From: Hydrogenophilales bacterium
GTDB taxonomy: Bacteria > Pseudomonadota > Gammaproteobacteria > Burkholderiales > Thiobacillaceae
DNA: 64,000 bases
Direction of reading: 5' to 3'
NCBI GenBank assembly: GCA_023258975.1
Contig: JAHFRD010000014.1
Coordinates: 1 to 64,000 of the forward strand
Positions within the stretch are counted from its first letter, which is position 1. Each line of letters opens with the position of its first letter. Below the pieces are notes generated by a model. The model had not been told where the DNA came from. It worked only from the letters and a program-made list of their open reading frames with translations, and ran no database searches. Of the stretch, positions 43,666-52,921 are shown piece by piece. Both the position numbers and the translations under genes were made by a program.

Positions 43666-44397
43666 TTAATGCAGGCCCTTCCAATAGTCTTTCTTGAGAT
43701 AGAAGGCGATGATGAAAAACACGCCCAGGAACAATAATACGAAGAGGCCGGTGGTCATGCGCTTGCTCTTCGCGGGTTCGCCCATCCAGTCGAGATAGTT
43801 GACCAGATCGCCCACCATTGCGTCGTATTCGGCCAGTGTCACCTTTCCGGGCTTGACCAGTTCGAAACGCTCAATTGCGTGGTGCGGCTTGCCATCCTCG
43901 CCCTGCATGGTGTGGTAGACCGGCACCAGTTGGCCTTGCAGTTCATGCAGGACATGCGGCATGCCGACCTTGTCGAATACCGTGTTGTTCCAGCCGGTGG
44001 GGCGGGTGTCGTCGCGGTAGAAGCCGCGCAGGTAGGTGTAGACCCAATCAGCCCCACGAGAGCGAGTGATGACGGACAAGTCGGGCGGCGGCGCGCCGAA
44101 CCAGGACTTGGCATCCGCCGTGCGCATCGCCACATGCATGAGTTCACCCGGTTTTTCGGCGGCGTAGAGCAGGTTGTCCTTGATCTGCGCTTCGGTCAGG
44201 CCGATGTCTTCCATGCGGTTGTATCGCATGTAACCGGCGCTGTGGCAGCTGAGGCAGTAGTTCACGAACACCCGCGCGCCACGCTGTAGCGATTCCTGAT
44301 CGTTCAAGTTGACCGGGGCATGATCCAGATGGACGCTGGCACCGGAGGCGAACGCGGCCGTCGGCAGAGCCAGGAGCAGGAAGAGCAACTTTTTCAT
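43666..44397 (-). CDS. petC: Cytochrome c1 of the bc1 complex
   Basis: This 243-residue protein has a signal peptide (KKLLFLLLALPTAAFA), the heme motif CLSCHS (about residues 51-56), a C-terminal membrane anchor (MTTGLFVLLFLGVFFIIAFYL) and a short basic tail. It passes electrons from the Rieske protein to soluble cytochromes. The ATG overlaps the petB stop (ATGA). Confidence 0.97.
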   Translation of the reverse strand: MKKLLFLLLALPTAAFASGASVHLDHAPVNLNDQESLQRGARVFVNYCLSCHSAGYMRYNRMEDIGLTEAQIKDNLLYAAEKPGELMHVAMRTADAKSWFGAPPPDLSVITRSRGADWVYTYLRGFYRDDTRPTGWNNTVFDKVGMPHVLHELQGQLVPVYHTMQGEDGKPHHAIERFELVKPGKVTLAEYDAMVGDLVNYLDWMGEPAKSKRMTTGLFVLLFLGVFFIIAFYLKKDYWKGLH

Positions 44398-45617
44398 TGG
44401 GTCACCCTTTCCGGGACGGGCTTGGTCGAATCGTTCTTGGTATACCAGGGCATGAGCAGGAAGAACGCGAAATACACCACGGACAAAATGCGCGCGATCA
44501 GCGTGTAAGTCGGTGTCGAGGGCAGAATGCCCAGCACGCCGAGGCCGACGAAGGCGATGACGAACAAAGTCAGCGCGATCTTGAACTTGGGGCCGCGATA
44601 ACGGATCGACTTGACCGGAGACTTGTCCAGCCAGGGCAGGACGAAGAAGATCAATACCGCCACCCCCATCGCCGCCACCCCGGGGAACTGGGAGCCGAAC
44701 AGCGGAGGAATCGCGCGCAGGATCGCGTAGTAAGGCGTGAAGTACCAGACCGGGGCGATATGCTCGGGGGTCTTCAGCGAATCGGCCGGGATGAAGTTGT
44801 TGGCTTCCAGGAAGTAGCCGCCCATTTCCGGGGCGAAGAACACGATGGCGGCGAACACGATCAGGAAGACCACCACACCCAGAATGTCCTTCACCGAGTA
44901 GTACGGATGGAAGGGGATGCCGTCCAGAGGATGGCCGTCTTCCCCCTTCAGTTTCTTGATTTCGATACCGTCCGGATTGTTGGAGCCGACTTCGTGCAGC
45001 GCCACCAGGTGGGCGACCACCAGGCCAAGCAGCACCATCGGCAGCGCGATCACATGGAAAGCGAAGAAACGATTCAGGGTGGCGTCGCCAATCACGTAAT
45101 CACCGCGTATCCACTCGGATAGCGCGCCGCCGATGAAGGGCACGGCGGAGAACAGGTTGACGATGACCTGCGCACCCCAGTAGGACATCTGGCCCCAGGG
45201 CAGCAGATAGCCCATGAAGGCTTCGCCCATCAGAACCAGATAGATGATTACACCGAACAGCCAGATCAGTTCACGCGGCCGCCGATAGGAACCGTAGATC
45301 AAGCCCCGGAACATGTGCAGGTAGACCACCACGAAGAACATGGAAGCGCCGGTGGAGTGGATATAGCGAATCAGCCAGCCAAAATCCACGTCGCGCATGA
45401 TGTACTCGACGGAAGCGAAAGCCAGTTGCGCATCCGGCTTGTAATGCATGGTCAGAAAAATGCCGGTGACGATCTGGATCACCAGCACCAGCATCGCCAA
45501 TGAGCCGAAGAAGTACCAGAAGTTGAAGTTTTTCGGCGCGTAATATTCGGACAGATGCGCCTTGTAGCTGGCGGTGAGCGGGAAACGCTCATCCACCCAG
45601 TTAAGCAATTTTTCCAT
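44394..45617 (-). CDS. petB: Cytochrome b of the bc1 complex
   Basis: This 407-residue eight-helix protein has the heme-ligating histidines in helices B and D (YIHSTGASMFFVVVYLHMFRGL; RFFAFHVIALPMVLLGLVVAHLVALHEVGS), the quinol-site GYLLPWGQMSYWGAQVI, and PEWY-equivalent PVWYFTPYYAILR. It oxidises quinol and pumps protons by the Q cycle. AGAGGGG lies upstream of the ATG at 45617. Confidence 0.98.
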   Translation of the reverse strand: MEKLLNWVDERFPLTASYKAHLSEYYAPKNFNFWYFFGSLAMLVLVIQIVTGIFLTMHYKPDAQLAFASVEYIMRDVDFGWLIRYIHSTGASMFFVVVYLHMFRGLIYGSYRRPRELIWLFGVIIYLVLMGEAFMGYLLPWGQMSYWGAQVIVNLFSAVPFIGGALSEWIRGDYVIGDATLNRFFAFHVIALPMVLLGLVVAHLVALHEVGSNNPDGIEIKKLKGEDGHPLDGIPFHPYYSVKDILGVVVFLIVFAAIVFFAPEMGGYFLEANNFIPADSLKTPEHIAPVWYFTPYYAILRAIPPLFGSQFPGVAAMGVAVLIFFVLPWLDKSPVKSIRYRGPKFKIALTLFVIAFVGLGVLGILPSTPTYTLIARILSVVYFAFFLLMPWYTKNDSTKPVPERVTQ

Positions 45618-45639
45618 TGTTCAAGTCCCCTCTTTGCTA

Positions 45640-46239
45640 TCAGGCGGCCGCGCCCTGATCCACACCGATCAGCACTTTGGTGTCGGACAGGTATTTGTGC
45701 GGCGGGATGACCAGGTTGGTCGGCGCGGGCGAGCCGTTGAAAACGCGCGCGGCCAGGTCGAAACGCGAACCGTGGCAGGGACAGAACCAGCCACCCGGCC
45801 AGTCGGCGCCCAGATCGGCGGGCCCGACTTCCTTGCGGAAGGTCGGCGAACAGCCCAGGTGGGTGCAGATACCGACCACCACCAGGTACTCCGGCTTGAT
45901 GGAACGATGCGGGTTCTTGCAGTAGTCCGGCTGCTGCGAGGTATTTTCCGACGCGGAGTCGGTCAACTTGTCATCATGCCTGGACATCAGATCCAGCATT
46001 TCCTTGGTGCGGTTGACCACCCACACCGGCTTGCCGCGCCACTCCACGGCCAGCAGCATGCCTGGCTCGATCTTGCCGAGATCCACTTCCACCGGCGCGC
46101 CAGCGGCTTTTGCTCGCGCGCTGGGCATCATGCTCATGACAAAGGGAACCGCAACCCCCAATGTGGCGGCACCGCCCGCCGCCGAAGCCATGGTCACCAG
46201 AAAGCGGCGTTTGGAGGTATCAACGCTTTTGTCGCTCAT
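45640..46239 (-). CDS. petA: Rieske iron-sulfur subunit of the bc1 complex
   Basis: This 199-residue protein has a Tat-type N-terminus with SKRRFLVTMASAAGGAATLG leading into the TM anchor, then the soluble domain with CTHLGC and CPCHGS, the cysteine/histidine ligands of the 2Fe-2S cluster. It is the first gene of petABC. The promoter should lie in the 242-bp gap to hypC. Confidence 0.98.
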   Translation of the reverse strand: MSDKSVDTSKRRFLVTMASAAGGAATLGVAVPFVMSMMPSARAKAAGAPVEVDLGKIEPGMLLAVEWRGKPVWVVNRTKEMLDLMSRHDDKLTDSASENTSQQPDYCKNPHRSIKPEYLVVVGICTHLGCSPTFRKEVGPADLGADWPGGWFCPCHGSRFDLAARVFNGSPAPTNLVIPPHKYLSDTKVLIGVDQGAAA

Positions 46240-46334
46240 AACGTCTGTCCTGCCTGAGGAAGAAAATTTTCACCGGCCCCGCGCCCATTTTCGGATAAAC
46301 AGGTCGAGTATCTAGCCGGCCTAACAAACGCGGC

Positions 46335-46340
46335 ATTCTA
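46335..46340 (-). promoter_or_regulatory. Possible -10 box for petABC
   Basis: On the minus strand TAGAAT lies about 95 bp upstream of petA, in a TAGAATGCCGC context like those before rpsB and the copper ATPase. TTTAAT or TTGGCT could be the -35, but the spacing is not ideal. Confidence 0.4.
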
Positions 46341-46481
46341 CAGATAAAACGTGAGCCAATTAAAGCCCCAATCTAAAGCCTGTCCTCATTCGCCTTCACT
46401 GGATCAATACCGCTTAAGCGGTATCACCCCGCGCGCGGCGGCGCTATCCAGACCGGTTCCCGTGCCGATACACTCGCGGGC

Positions 46482-46712
46482 ATGTGCCTCGCCATTCCCA
46501 TGCAGATCCAGTCCATCGACGGTCTCACCGCAACATGTGTGGCGAAGGGGGTAGCGCGCGACGTCTCCCTGTATCTGTTGCAAGACGAACCGCCCCGGGT
46601 TGGCGACTACGTCATGATCAGCCTGGGCAATGCCATCCGGAAAGTGAGCGAGGCTGACGCCCGCCTGGCCTGGGAACTGTTCGATCAGATCCTCGCCGAG
46701 ATCGGTGGTTGA
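46482..46712 (+). CDS. hypC: HypC/HypF-associated (HupF/HypC family) chaperone, orphan
   Basis: This 76-residue protein begins MCLAIPMQIQSIDG, with the N-terminal cysteine that HypC uses to carry iron or CO2 during [NiFe]-hydrogenase cofactor assembly, and ends with the helical tail VSEADARLAWELFDQIL. No hydrogenase or other hyp gene is in the window, so it is either a scattered member of a hyp set or has another role. It lies just before the copper ATPase gene. Confidence 0.88.
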   Translation: MCLAIPMQIQSIDGLTATCVAKGVARDVSLYLLQDEPPRVGDYVMISLGNAIRKVSEADARLAWELFDQILAEIGG

Positions 46713-46750
46713 GCGGCGCGGCGGCTGACCCGCCCCACCCGGCGGGCGGC

Positions 46751-46756
46751 TAGAAT
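46751..46756 (+). promoter_or_regulatory. Possible -10 box directly before the copper ATPase gene
   Basis: TAGAAT ends only 8 bases before the ATG at 46765. If used, it would give a leaderless or nearly leaderless mRNA. No clear -35 is present, and no Shine-Dalgarno precedes this ATG. Confidence 0.35.
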
Positions 46757-46764
46757 GCCGCCCC

Positions 46765-49188
46765 ATGACCACCTCCCTCGACCCCTGTTTTCATTGCGGC
46801 GAACCGGTACCCTCCGGCGCCCACTACCCGATTTGTTACCAGGAACGCGTGGAACCCACCTGCTGTCCCGGGTGCCAGGCGGTGGCGCAGACCATCATCG
46901 CATCCGGCAATGCCGACTACTACCGCCTGCGCACCGACCTGCCGAAAACCCCGGAAGCCGCGCTGGAAGAACTGAATAACCTCAAGCTCTACGATCTTCC
47001 GGAGGTACAACAAAGTTTCGTGAAAAGCGAAGGCGACCTGCGCGAGGCCAACCTGATTCTGGAGGGCATCGTCTGCGGCGCCTGTGTCTGGCTCAACGAA
47101 AGGCATCTGCACAGCCTGCCCGGCGTGCTCGCGGCCGACATCAACTTTTCCACGCGGCGCGCGCGCGTGCGCTGGGATGACAGCCGCATCCACCTCTCCG
47201 AAATCCTCGCCAGCATCCAGCACATCGGCTACCTGGCCTACCCTTTCGACAGCAGCCGCCAGGAAGACCTGTTCCGCAAGGAGCGCAACACCGCCATTCG
47301 CCGCCTCGCCATCGCCGGCCTGGGAATGATGCAGGTGATGATGTACGCCGTGCCGGTCTACCTGGCGCACGAAGACACCATGGCCACGGACATTGAGGCG
47401 CTGATGCGCATGGCCAGCCTCATTCTCACCACCCCGGTGGTGTTCTACTCGGCCTGGCCATTCTTCCAGGGCGCCTGGCGCGATCTGAAACTCAAACGCG
47501 CCGGCATGGACGTGCCCGTGGCCCTGGGTGTGGGCGCCGCCTTCGCCGCCAGCGTCTACGGCACCTTCATCGGCGCGGAACACGTTTATTTCGACTCGGT
47601 GACCATGTTCGTGTTCTTCCTGTTGACCGGCCGTTTCCTGGAGATGAACGCGCGCAAACGCTCGGCGGAAGCGGCGGAAAGCCTCATCAAGCTGATCCCC
47701 GCCGCCGCCGTGAAGCTGCCCGGCTTCCCCGCCTCGCGCGAGGAGGAAAGCATCGCCGCCGTGAAACTGGCGCCGGGCGATTTCGTATTGGTCGGCCCGG
47801 GCGCGAGTTTCCCGGCCGACGGCGTGGTGGCCGAAGGCACCGCCAATGTCGATGAATCCCTGCTCACCGGCGAATCGCACCCGGTCGCCAAACACGCCGA
47901 CAGCCCCATCATCGGCGGCACCCTCAACCTGGACAGTCCCCTGGTGGTGAAAGTGGAAAAGGTGGGGGCTGATACCGTGCTCTCCGGCATCGTCCGCCTG
48001 CTCGACCGCGCCCTGGCGGAAAAACCGCGCCTGGCCATGCTCGCCGACCGCTTCGCCAGTTGGTTCGTGCTCGCTCTGTTGCTGGTCGCCGCCGCCGTGG
48101 CCGGCATCTGGTATTTCGTGGATGCCTCGCGCGCCTTCTGGATCACCGTCTCGGTGCTGGTCGTCTCCTGCCCCTGCGCGCTCGCGCTCGCCACCCCCGC
48201 CGCCCTCACCGCCGCCCTCGGCCAGCTCACCCGTGTCGGCCTGTTGTCCACACGCGGCCATGCCCTGGAAACGCTGGCCCACGCCACCGACTTCGTGTTC
48301 GACAAGACCGGCACCCTCACCACCGGCGAATTCAGCCTGCTGGACATGAGCATCCAGCGCGGCGGCCGGGAGCAAGCGCTGGCAATTGCCCGCGCCCTGG
48401 AACAAGGCGCCACCCATCCGGTGGCGGTGGCGCTACGCGAAGCCGCCGGCAACACGGAACTCAATGCCGAAGCCCTGCAATACCACCCCGGCCGGGGCAT
48501 CGAAGGCACGATCAACGGCCGATCCTGGCGCCTGGGCGCGCCCGAATTCGTCGGTGCCACGCCCCCCGTCGAGCAACTTCCCAGCGGCGCCACCCTGATC
48601 GGCCTGGCCGATGCCGAAGGCATCCTGGCCTGGTTCGCCCTCGGCGACGCTCCCCGCCCACAGGCGAAACGACTCATCGACGACCTGAAAACCCTCGGCG
48701 TGCGCCTGCACCTCTATTCCGGCGACCGCCCGGAAAATGTCCATGCCCTGGCTCGGGAACTCGGCATCGGCGACGCCCGCGGCGGCATGCTGCCGCAAGA
48801 CAAACTGGAAGCCGTGAAAGCCATGCAGCAAGCCGGCGCCATCGTCGCCATGACCGGGGACGGCGTCAACGACGCGCCGGTGCTGGCCCAGGCGCAGGTC
48901 TCCATCGCCGTCGATCGGGGCGCCGAAGCCGCCCAGGCCGCCGCCGACATGGTCCTGCTCTCCTCGGAAATCGGCCGCCTCGCCGACGGTGTGCGGATGG
49001 CGCGCAAGACCCAGACCATCATCCGCCAGAACCTCAGCTGGTCCGCGCTCTACAACGCCGTCGCCATTCCCGCCGCCGCCCTCGGCTACGTCACGCCCTG
49101 GCTGGCCGGCATCGGCATGTCCCTGTCCTCGTTGCTGGTGGTGCTCAACGCCATGCGCCTGGCCAAACCGGGCAATCAGCGGGATTGA
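46765..49188 (+). CDS. ccoI: CcoI/FixI-type copper-translocating P-type ATPase
   Basis: This 807-residue protein has a cysteine-rich N-terminus (CFHCGE, TCCPGC), then a metal-binding HMA domain (LEGIVCGACVWLNERHL). The membrane/ATPase core carries the TGES motif (LLTGESHPV), the CPC ion-binding motif (SCPCALALATP, about residue 469), the phosphorylated DKTGT (about 513) and GDGVND. The N-terminal zinc-finger-like part plus one HMA is typical of the ATPase that supplies copper to cbb3 oxidase. No ccoNOP genes are nearby, so the assignment rests on architecture. Confidence 0.9.
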   Translation: MTTSLDPCFHCGEPVPSGAHYPICYQERVEPTCCPGCQAVAQTIIASGNADYYRLRTDLPKTPEAALEELNNLKLYDLPEVQQSFVKSEGDLREANLILEGIVCGACVWLNERHLHSLPGVLAADINFSTRRARVRWDDSRIHLSEILASIQHIGYLAYPFDSSRQEDLFRKERNTAIRRLAIAGLGMMQVMMYAVPVYLAHEDTMATDIEALMRMASLILTTPVVFYSAWPFFQGAWRDLKLKRAGMDVPVALGVGAAFAASVYGTFIGAEHVYFDSVTMFVFFLLTGRFLEMNARKRSAEAAESLIKLIPAAAVKLPGFPASREEESIAAVKLAPGDFVLVGPGASFPADGVVAEGTANVDESLLTGESHPVAKHADSPIIGGTLNLDSPLVVKVEKVGADTVLSGIVRLLDRALAEKPRLAMLADRFASWFVLALLLVAAAVAGIWYFVDASRAFWITVSVLVVSCPCALALATPAALTAALGQLTRVGLLSTRGHALETLAHATDFVFDKTGTLTTGEFSLLDMSIQRGGREQALAIARALEQGATHPVAVALREAAGNTELNAEALQYHPGRGIEGTINGRSWRLGAPEFVGATPPVEQLPSGATLIGLADAEGILAWFALGDAPRPQAKRLIDDLKTLGVRLHLYSGDRPENVHALARELGIGDARGGMLPQDKLEAVKAMQQAGAIVAMTGDGVNDAPVLAQAQVSIAVDRGAEAAQAAADMVLLSSEIGRLADGVRMARKTQTIIRQNLSWSALYNAVAIPAAALGYVTPWLAGIGMSLSSLLVVLNAMRLAKPGNQRD

Positions 49189-49269
49189 CGCCCCGCCCAC
49201 GCGGGCACTTGCTCAAGGAAACACACGGAAACACACAAAGCGGGCGTGGTATCACGCCGACACTGACGC

Positions 49270-52200
49270 CTACGCCGCCGCGCGTTCCCGCTCGCGGCCA
49301 CCGCTTTTCAGCGTCACCGCATATTTCACGTCGGCCTGCCCGAATTCTTCCAGCGCGCTGAACAGTTCGTTCGACAGGCGCAGGCACCAGGCCGCGCCCA
49401 GCGCGAGGTCGCAGGTGGCCTTGGCGTTGCCGTAGCTCAGGATCACCGGGCAGCCGACGTGCTTGCTTTCGCGGTGGGCGGCGAGAAGGTCGATCAGCGG
49501 ACGCACCTGGTTTGCCGACTCTCCGCCGGATTTCAGCGCCAGGCGCAAGCCGGTGGCGTAGCGGGTGCGGGCGGCGTCCAGGGTCATCAACTCGTCGGCG
49601 GTGACACGCATGCCGCCGGAATACGAATCCTCGCTGGCCTTGCCGGTGACGATCAGGATTTCGTCTTCCTTGATGAAGGAGCGGCTGGCCTCCCAGGTTT
49701 CATTGAACACCGCCACTTCCACCTGCGCGGTCTTGTCGTCCAGGGTGACGAAGCACATCTTGCCGCGCCGGGTCATCTGGGTGCGCACGCTGGCGACGAT
49801 GCCGGCCAGGAGTTGCTGGCCGGGCTGTGGCTTCACCTCACGCAACGGGCGCGAGGCGATGCCCTTGAGCGAATCGCGGTCGGCGTCGAAGGGGTGGCCG
49901 CTGATGTAGAAGCCAAGCGCGGTCTTTTCCAGCGCCAGGCGTTCCTTCAGCGGCCATTCCGGCACCTCGACCAATGGCGGCGGGGTCGCGGCGATGACGT
50001 CGCCGAACAGGCTGTCCTGGGCGGCGTTGGCTTCCTGGTTCTCCGCCCATTCCATCGCCAGGCCGACGCTCATCAGGGCGGCGGCGCGGTTGGGATGCAG
50101 CGCGTCGAACGCCCCCGCGCGAACCAGTGCCTCGATGGCGCGGCGGTTGACGACACGGCGGTCGATGCGGCGGCAGAAGTCGAACAGGCTGCGGAATTTG
50201 CCACCCTCGGCGCCTCCCGACTCCCGTGCCGCCGTGATGTTGGCGATGGCGTTCTCGCCGGTGCCCTTCACGGCGCCAAGGCCGTAGCGGATGGAATCGC
50301 GGTTCACCGGCACGAAACGATAGGACGACAGGTTGATGTCCGGCGGCAGAATCTTGAGGCTGTTCTTCACCGCGTCGTCGTGGAAGATTTTCACCGTGTC
50401 GGTGTTGTCCAGGTCCGAGGACAGCGAGGCGGCCATGAAGGCGGCGGCGTGGTGCGCCTTCAGCCAGGCGGTCTGATAGGTGACCACCGCGTAGGCCGCC
50501 GTGTGCGATTTGTTGAAACCGTATTCCGCGAACTTCTCCATCAAGTCGAACAGCCGCATCGCCAGAGCCGGGTCGTAACCCTTCTTCGCCGCGCCCGCGC
50601 CCATGATTTCGCGGTGCTTGGCCATCTCCTCGACCTTCTTCTTGCCCATCGCCCGGCGCAACAGGTCGGCCCCACCCAGGGTGTAGCCGCCGATGATCTG
50701 GGAAATCTGCATCACCTGTTCCTGATAGACGATGACGCCGTAGGTCGGCTCCAGGCAGGCTTTCAGGTCGGGGTGGAAGTAGTCGATGCTCTGTTTGCCC
50801 TTCTTGCGCAGGATGAAGTCGTCCACCATGCCGGAACCCAGCGGGCCCGGCCGGTACAGCGCCAGCACGGCGATGATGTCCTCGAAACGATCCGGCTCCA
50901 GCTTCACCAGCAGCTTCTTCATGCCGTCCGATTCCAACTGGAAGATGGCCGTGGTGTTGGCCTTTTTCAGGATGTCGTAAGCGGCCGGGTCGGTGAACGG
51001 CAGGGTTTCCAGCGGGTTTGCCACACTCGCTCCCCAGGTCGGGTCAAGGCTTCGGATGTATTTGACGGCCAGGTCGATGATGGTCAGGTTGCGCAGGCCC
51101 AAAAAGTCGAACTTCACCAGCCCGACCTTCTCGACATCGTCCTTGTCGAATTGCGACACCACCGATTCCGAGCCTTCCGCGTTGTACAGCGGGCAGAAAT
51201 CGGTGAGTTTGCCCGGCGCGATCAGCACACCGCCGGCATGCATGCCGACGTTTCGGGTCAACCCCTCCAGCTTCCGCGCGAGGTCGAACAGCTCGCGCAC
51301 ATCCTCCTCGTTGTCGTATTTCGCCTTCAGTTCCGGCACCTGCTCCAGCGCCTCGGCCAGGCTGACGTTCTTGCCCGGCGCCGAGGGGATCATCTTCGAC
51401 AGCAGATCGCAGAAGTTGTACGACAGGTCGAGCACGCGGCCGACGTCGCGCACCACCGCGCGCGCCGCCATGGTGCCGAAGGTGACGATCTGCGACACCG
51501 CGTCGGCGCCGTACTTGCCGCGCACGTATTCGATCACCCGCCAGCGGTTGTCCTGGCAGAAGTCGATATCGAAGTCGGGCATGGAGACCCGCTCCGGGTT
51601 GAGGAAACGCTCGAACAACAGCGCGTAGCGCAGCGGATCAAGGTCGGTGATGCCGATCGAATACGCCACCAGCGAGCCGGCGCCGGAACCGCGCCCGGGC
51701 CCCACCGGCACACCGTTGTTTTTGCCCCAGTTGATGAAGTCCGCGACGATCAGGAAGTAGCCGGGGAAGCCCATCTGGATGATGGTGTTCAGTTCCAGAT
51801 CCAGGCGCGCCTGGTATTCCGGCATGCGCGCCGCCCGCTCCGCCTCGTCCGGGAACAGCCCCTTCATGCGCGCTTCCAGTCCTTCCTGTGAAAACTGGCG
51901 CAGGTACGCATCCAAGGGCATGCCGCCGGGGGTCGGGAAGTCGGGCAATTTGCTGTTGCCCAATTCCAGGGTCAGGTTGCAGCGCCGGGCGATTTCGACC
52001 GAGTTCTCCAGCGCCTCCGGCAGATCGGCGAACAGGGTCGCCATCTCCTCCTGGGTCTTGAAGTAATCGTCATCGGTAAAGGTCTTCGGCCGCCGCTTGT
52101 CGGTCAGCGTGTACCCCTCGGCGATGCACACCCGCGCCTCGTGCGCGGTGTAATCGTCGGTTTTCAGGAACTGCACCGGATGCGTCGCCACCACCGGAAG

Positions 52201-52779
52201 ATTCAGGTCTTCCGCCAGCGCCACCGCGCGCGCCACATGCAGATCACACTCCGGGCGGCCGTCGCGTTGCAGCTCCAGGTAGTAGCGATCCGGGAAGCGC
52301 CGCGCCCATTCGCTCGCCAGGGCGCGCGCGCCATCCAGCGAGCCGTTCACCAGCGCCAGGCCGACATCGCCGAGATGGCCGCCGGAGAGCGCGATCAGGC
52401 CCTCGCCCATCGTATCGAACCAGGCCGGATCCACCAGCGCGCGGCCGCGATGCATGTTCTGGCGATAGGCGCGCGACAACAGTTCACACAGGTTGTGCCA
52501 GCCCACGTTATCCCGCACCAGCACCAGCAGGCGCGTCGGCTTGTCCACCGTTCCCGGTGGCGCCACCCACAAATCACAACCGGCGATCGGCTTGATCCCC
52601 TTCTTGCGCGCCGCCGAATAGAACTTCACCAGGCCGAAGGTATTGGCCAGATCGGTCATCGCCAGCGCCGGCATGGCATCCGCCTGCGCCGCCTTCACCG
52701 CCTCGTCCACACGCAGGATGCTGTCCTGCACGGCGTATTCACTGTGCAGGCGCAGATGAATGAAACGGGGATCGGTCAT
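49270..52779 (-). CDS. dnaE: DNA polymerase III subunit alpha
   Basis: This 1169-residue protein is the replicative polymerase. An N-terminal PHP domain (FIHLRLHSEYAVQDSILRVDEAV) precedes the polymerase core with GPGRGSGAGSLVAYSIGI and the catalytic PDFDIDF (about residues 400-406). The fingers/helix-hairpin-helix region follows (TGENAIANITAARESGG), then an OB fold (LLAGIVASVRTQMTRRGKMCFVTLDD). The ATG at 52779 fits the family; in-frame codons upstream to 53010 belong to the neighbouring gene's 3' end. Confidence 0.98.
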   Translation of the reverse strand: MTDPRFIHLRLHSEYAVQDSILRVDEAVKAAQADAMPALAMTDLANTFGLVKFYSAARKKGIKPIAGCDLWVAPPGTVDKPTRLLVLVRDNVGWHNLCELLSRAYRQNMHRGRALVDPAWFDTMGEGLIALSGGHLGDVGLALVNGSLDGARALASEWARRFPDRYYLELQRDGRPECDLHVARAVALAEDLNLPVVATHPVQFLKTDDYTAHEARVCIAEGYTLTDKRRPKTFTDDDYFKTQEEMATLFADLPEALENSVEIARRCNLTLELGNSKLPDFPTPGGMPLDAYLRQFSQEGLEARMKGLFPDEAERAARMPEYQARLDLELNTIIQMGFPGYFLIVADFINWGKNNGVPVGPGRGSGAGSLVAYSIGITDLDPLRYALLFERFLNPERVSMPDFDIDFCQDNRWRVIEYVRGKYGADAVSQIVTFGTMAARAVVRDVGRVLDLSYNFCDLLSKMIPSAPGKNVSLAEALEQVPELKAKYDNEEDVRELFDLARKLEGLTRNVGMHAGGVLIAPGKLTDFCPLYNAEGSESVVSQFDKDDVEKVGLVKFDFLGLRNLTIIDLAVKYIRSLDPTWGASVANPLETLPFTDPAAYDILKKANTTAIFQLESDGMKKLLVKLEPDRFEDIIAVLALYRPGPLGSGMVDDFILRKKGKQSIDYFHPDLKACLEPTYGVIVYQEQVMQISQIIGGYTLGGADLLRRAMGKKKVEEMAKHREIMGAGAAKKGYDPALAMRLFDLMEKFAEYGFNKSHTAAYAVVTYQTAWLKAHHAAAFMAASLSSDLDNTDTVKIFHDDAVKNSLKILPPDINLSSYRFVPVNRDSIRYGLGAVKGTGENAIANITAARESGGAEGGKFRSLFDFCRRIDRRVVNRRAIEALVRAGAFDALHPNRAAALMSVGLAMEWAENQEANAAQDSLFGDVIAATPPPLVEVPEWPLKERLALEKTALGFYISGHPFDADRDSLKGIASRPLREVKPQPGQQLLAGIVASVRTQMTRRGKMCFVTLDDKTAQVEVAVFNETWEASRSFIKEDEILIVTGKASEDSYSGGMRVTADELMTLDAARTRYATGLRLALKSGGESANQVRPLIDLLAAHRESKHVGCPVILSYGNAKATCDLALGAAWCLRLSNELFSALEEFGQADVKYAVTLKSGGRERERAAA

Positions 52780-52921
52780 GGGAACAGGCGCTTGGGCGAC
52801 AAAAAAGAACGTCGATTTTACCCCGGCGCCCGCCCCCCTCAGGATGTGGAAAGCGTGGCCGCGCGTGGCGGTTTCCGCGTCACACGCGGCCTTGAGGCGA
52901 ACGAGAAGGCCACCGCGATTT

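Noticed and set aside
49459-51891. 810-residue open frame on the plus strand opposite dnaE
   Set aside because: It is antisense to a fully recognisable DNA polymerase III alpha gene. The predicted protein is histidine/arginine-rich with no domain.
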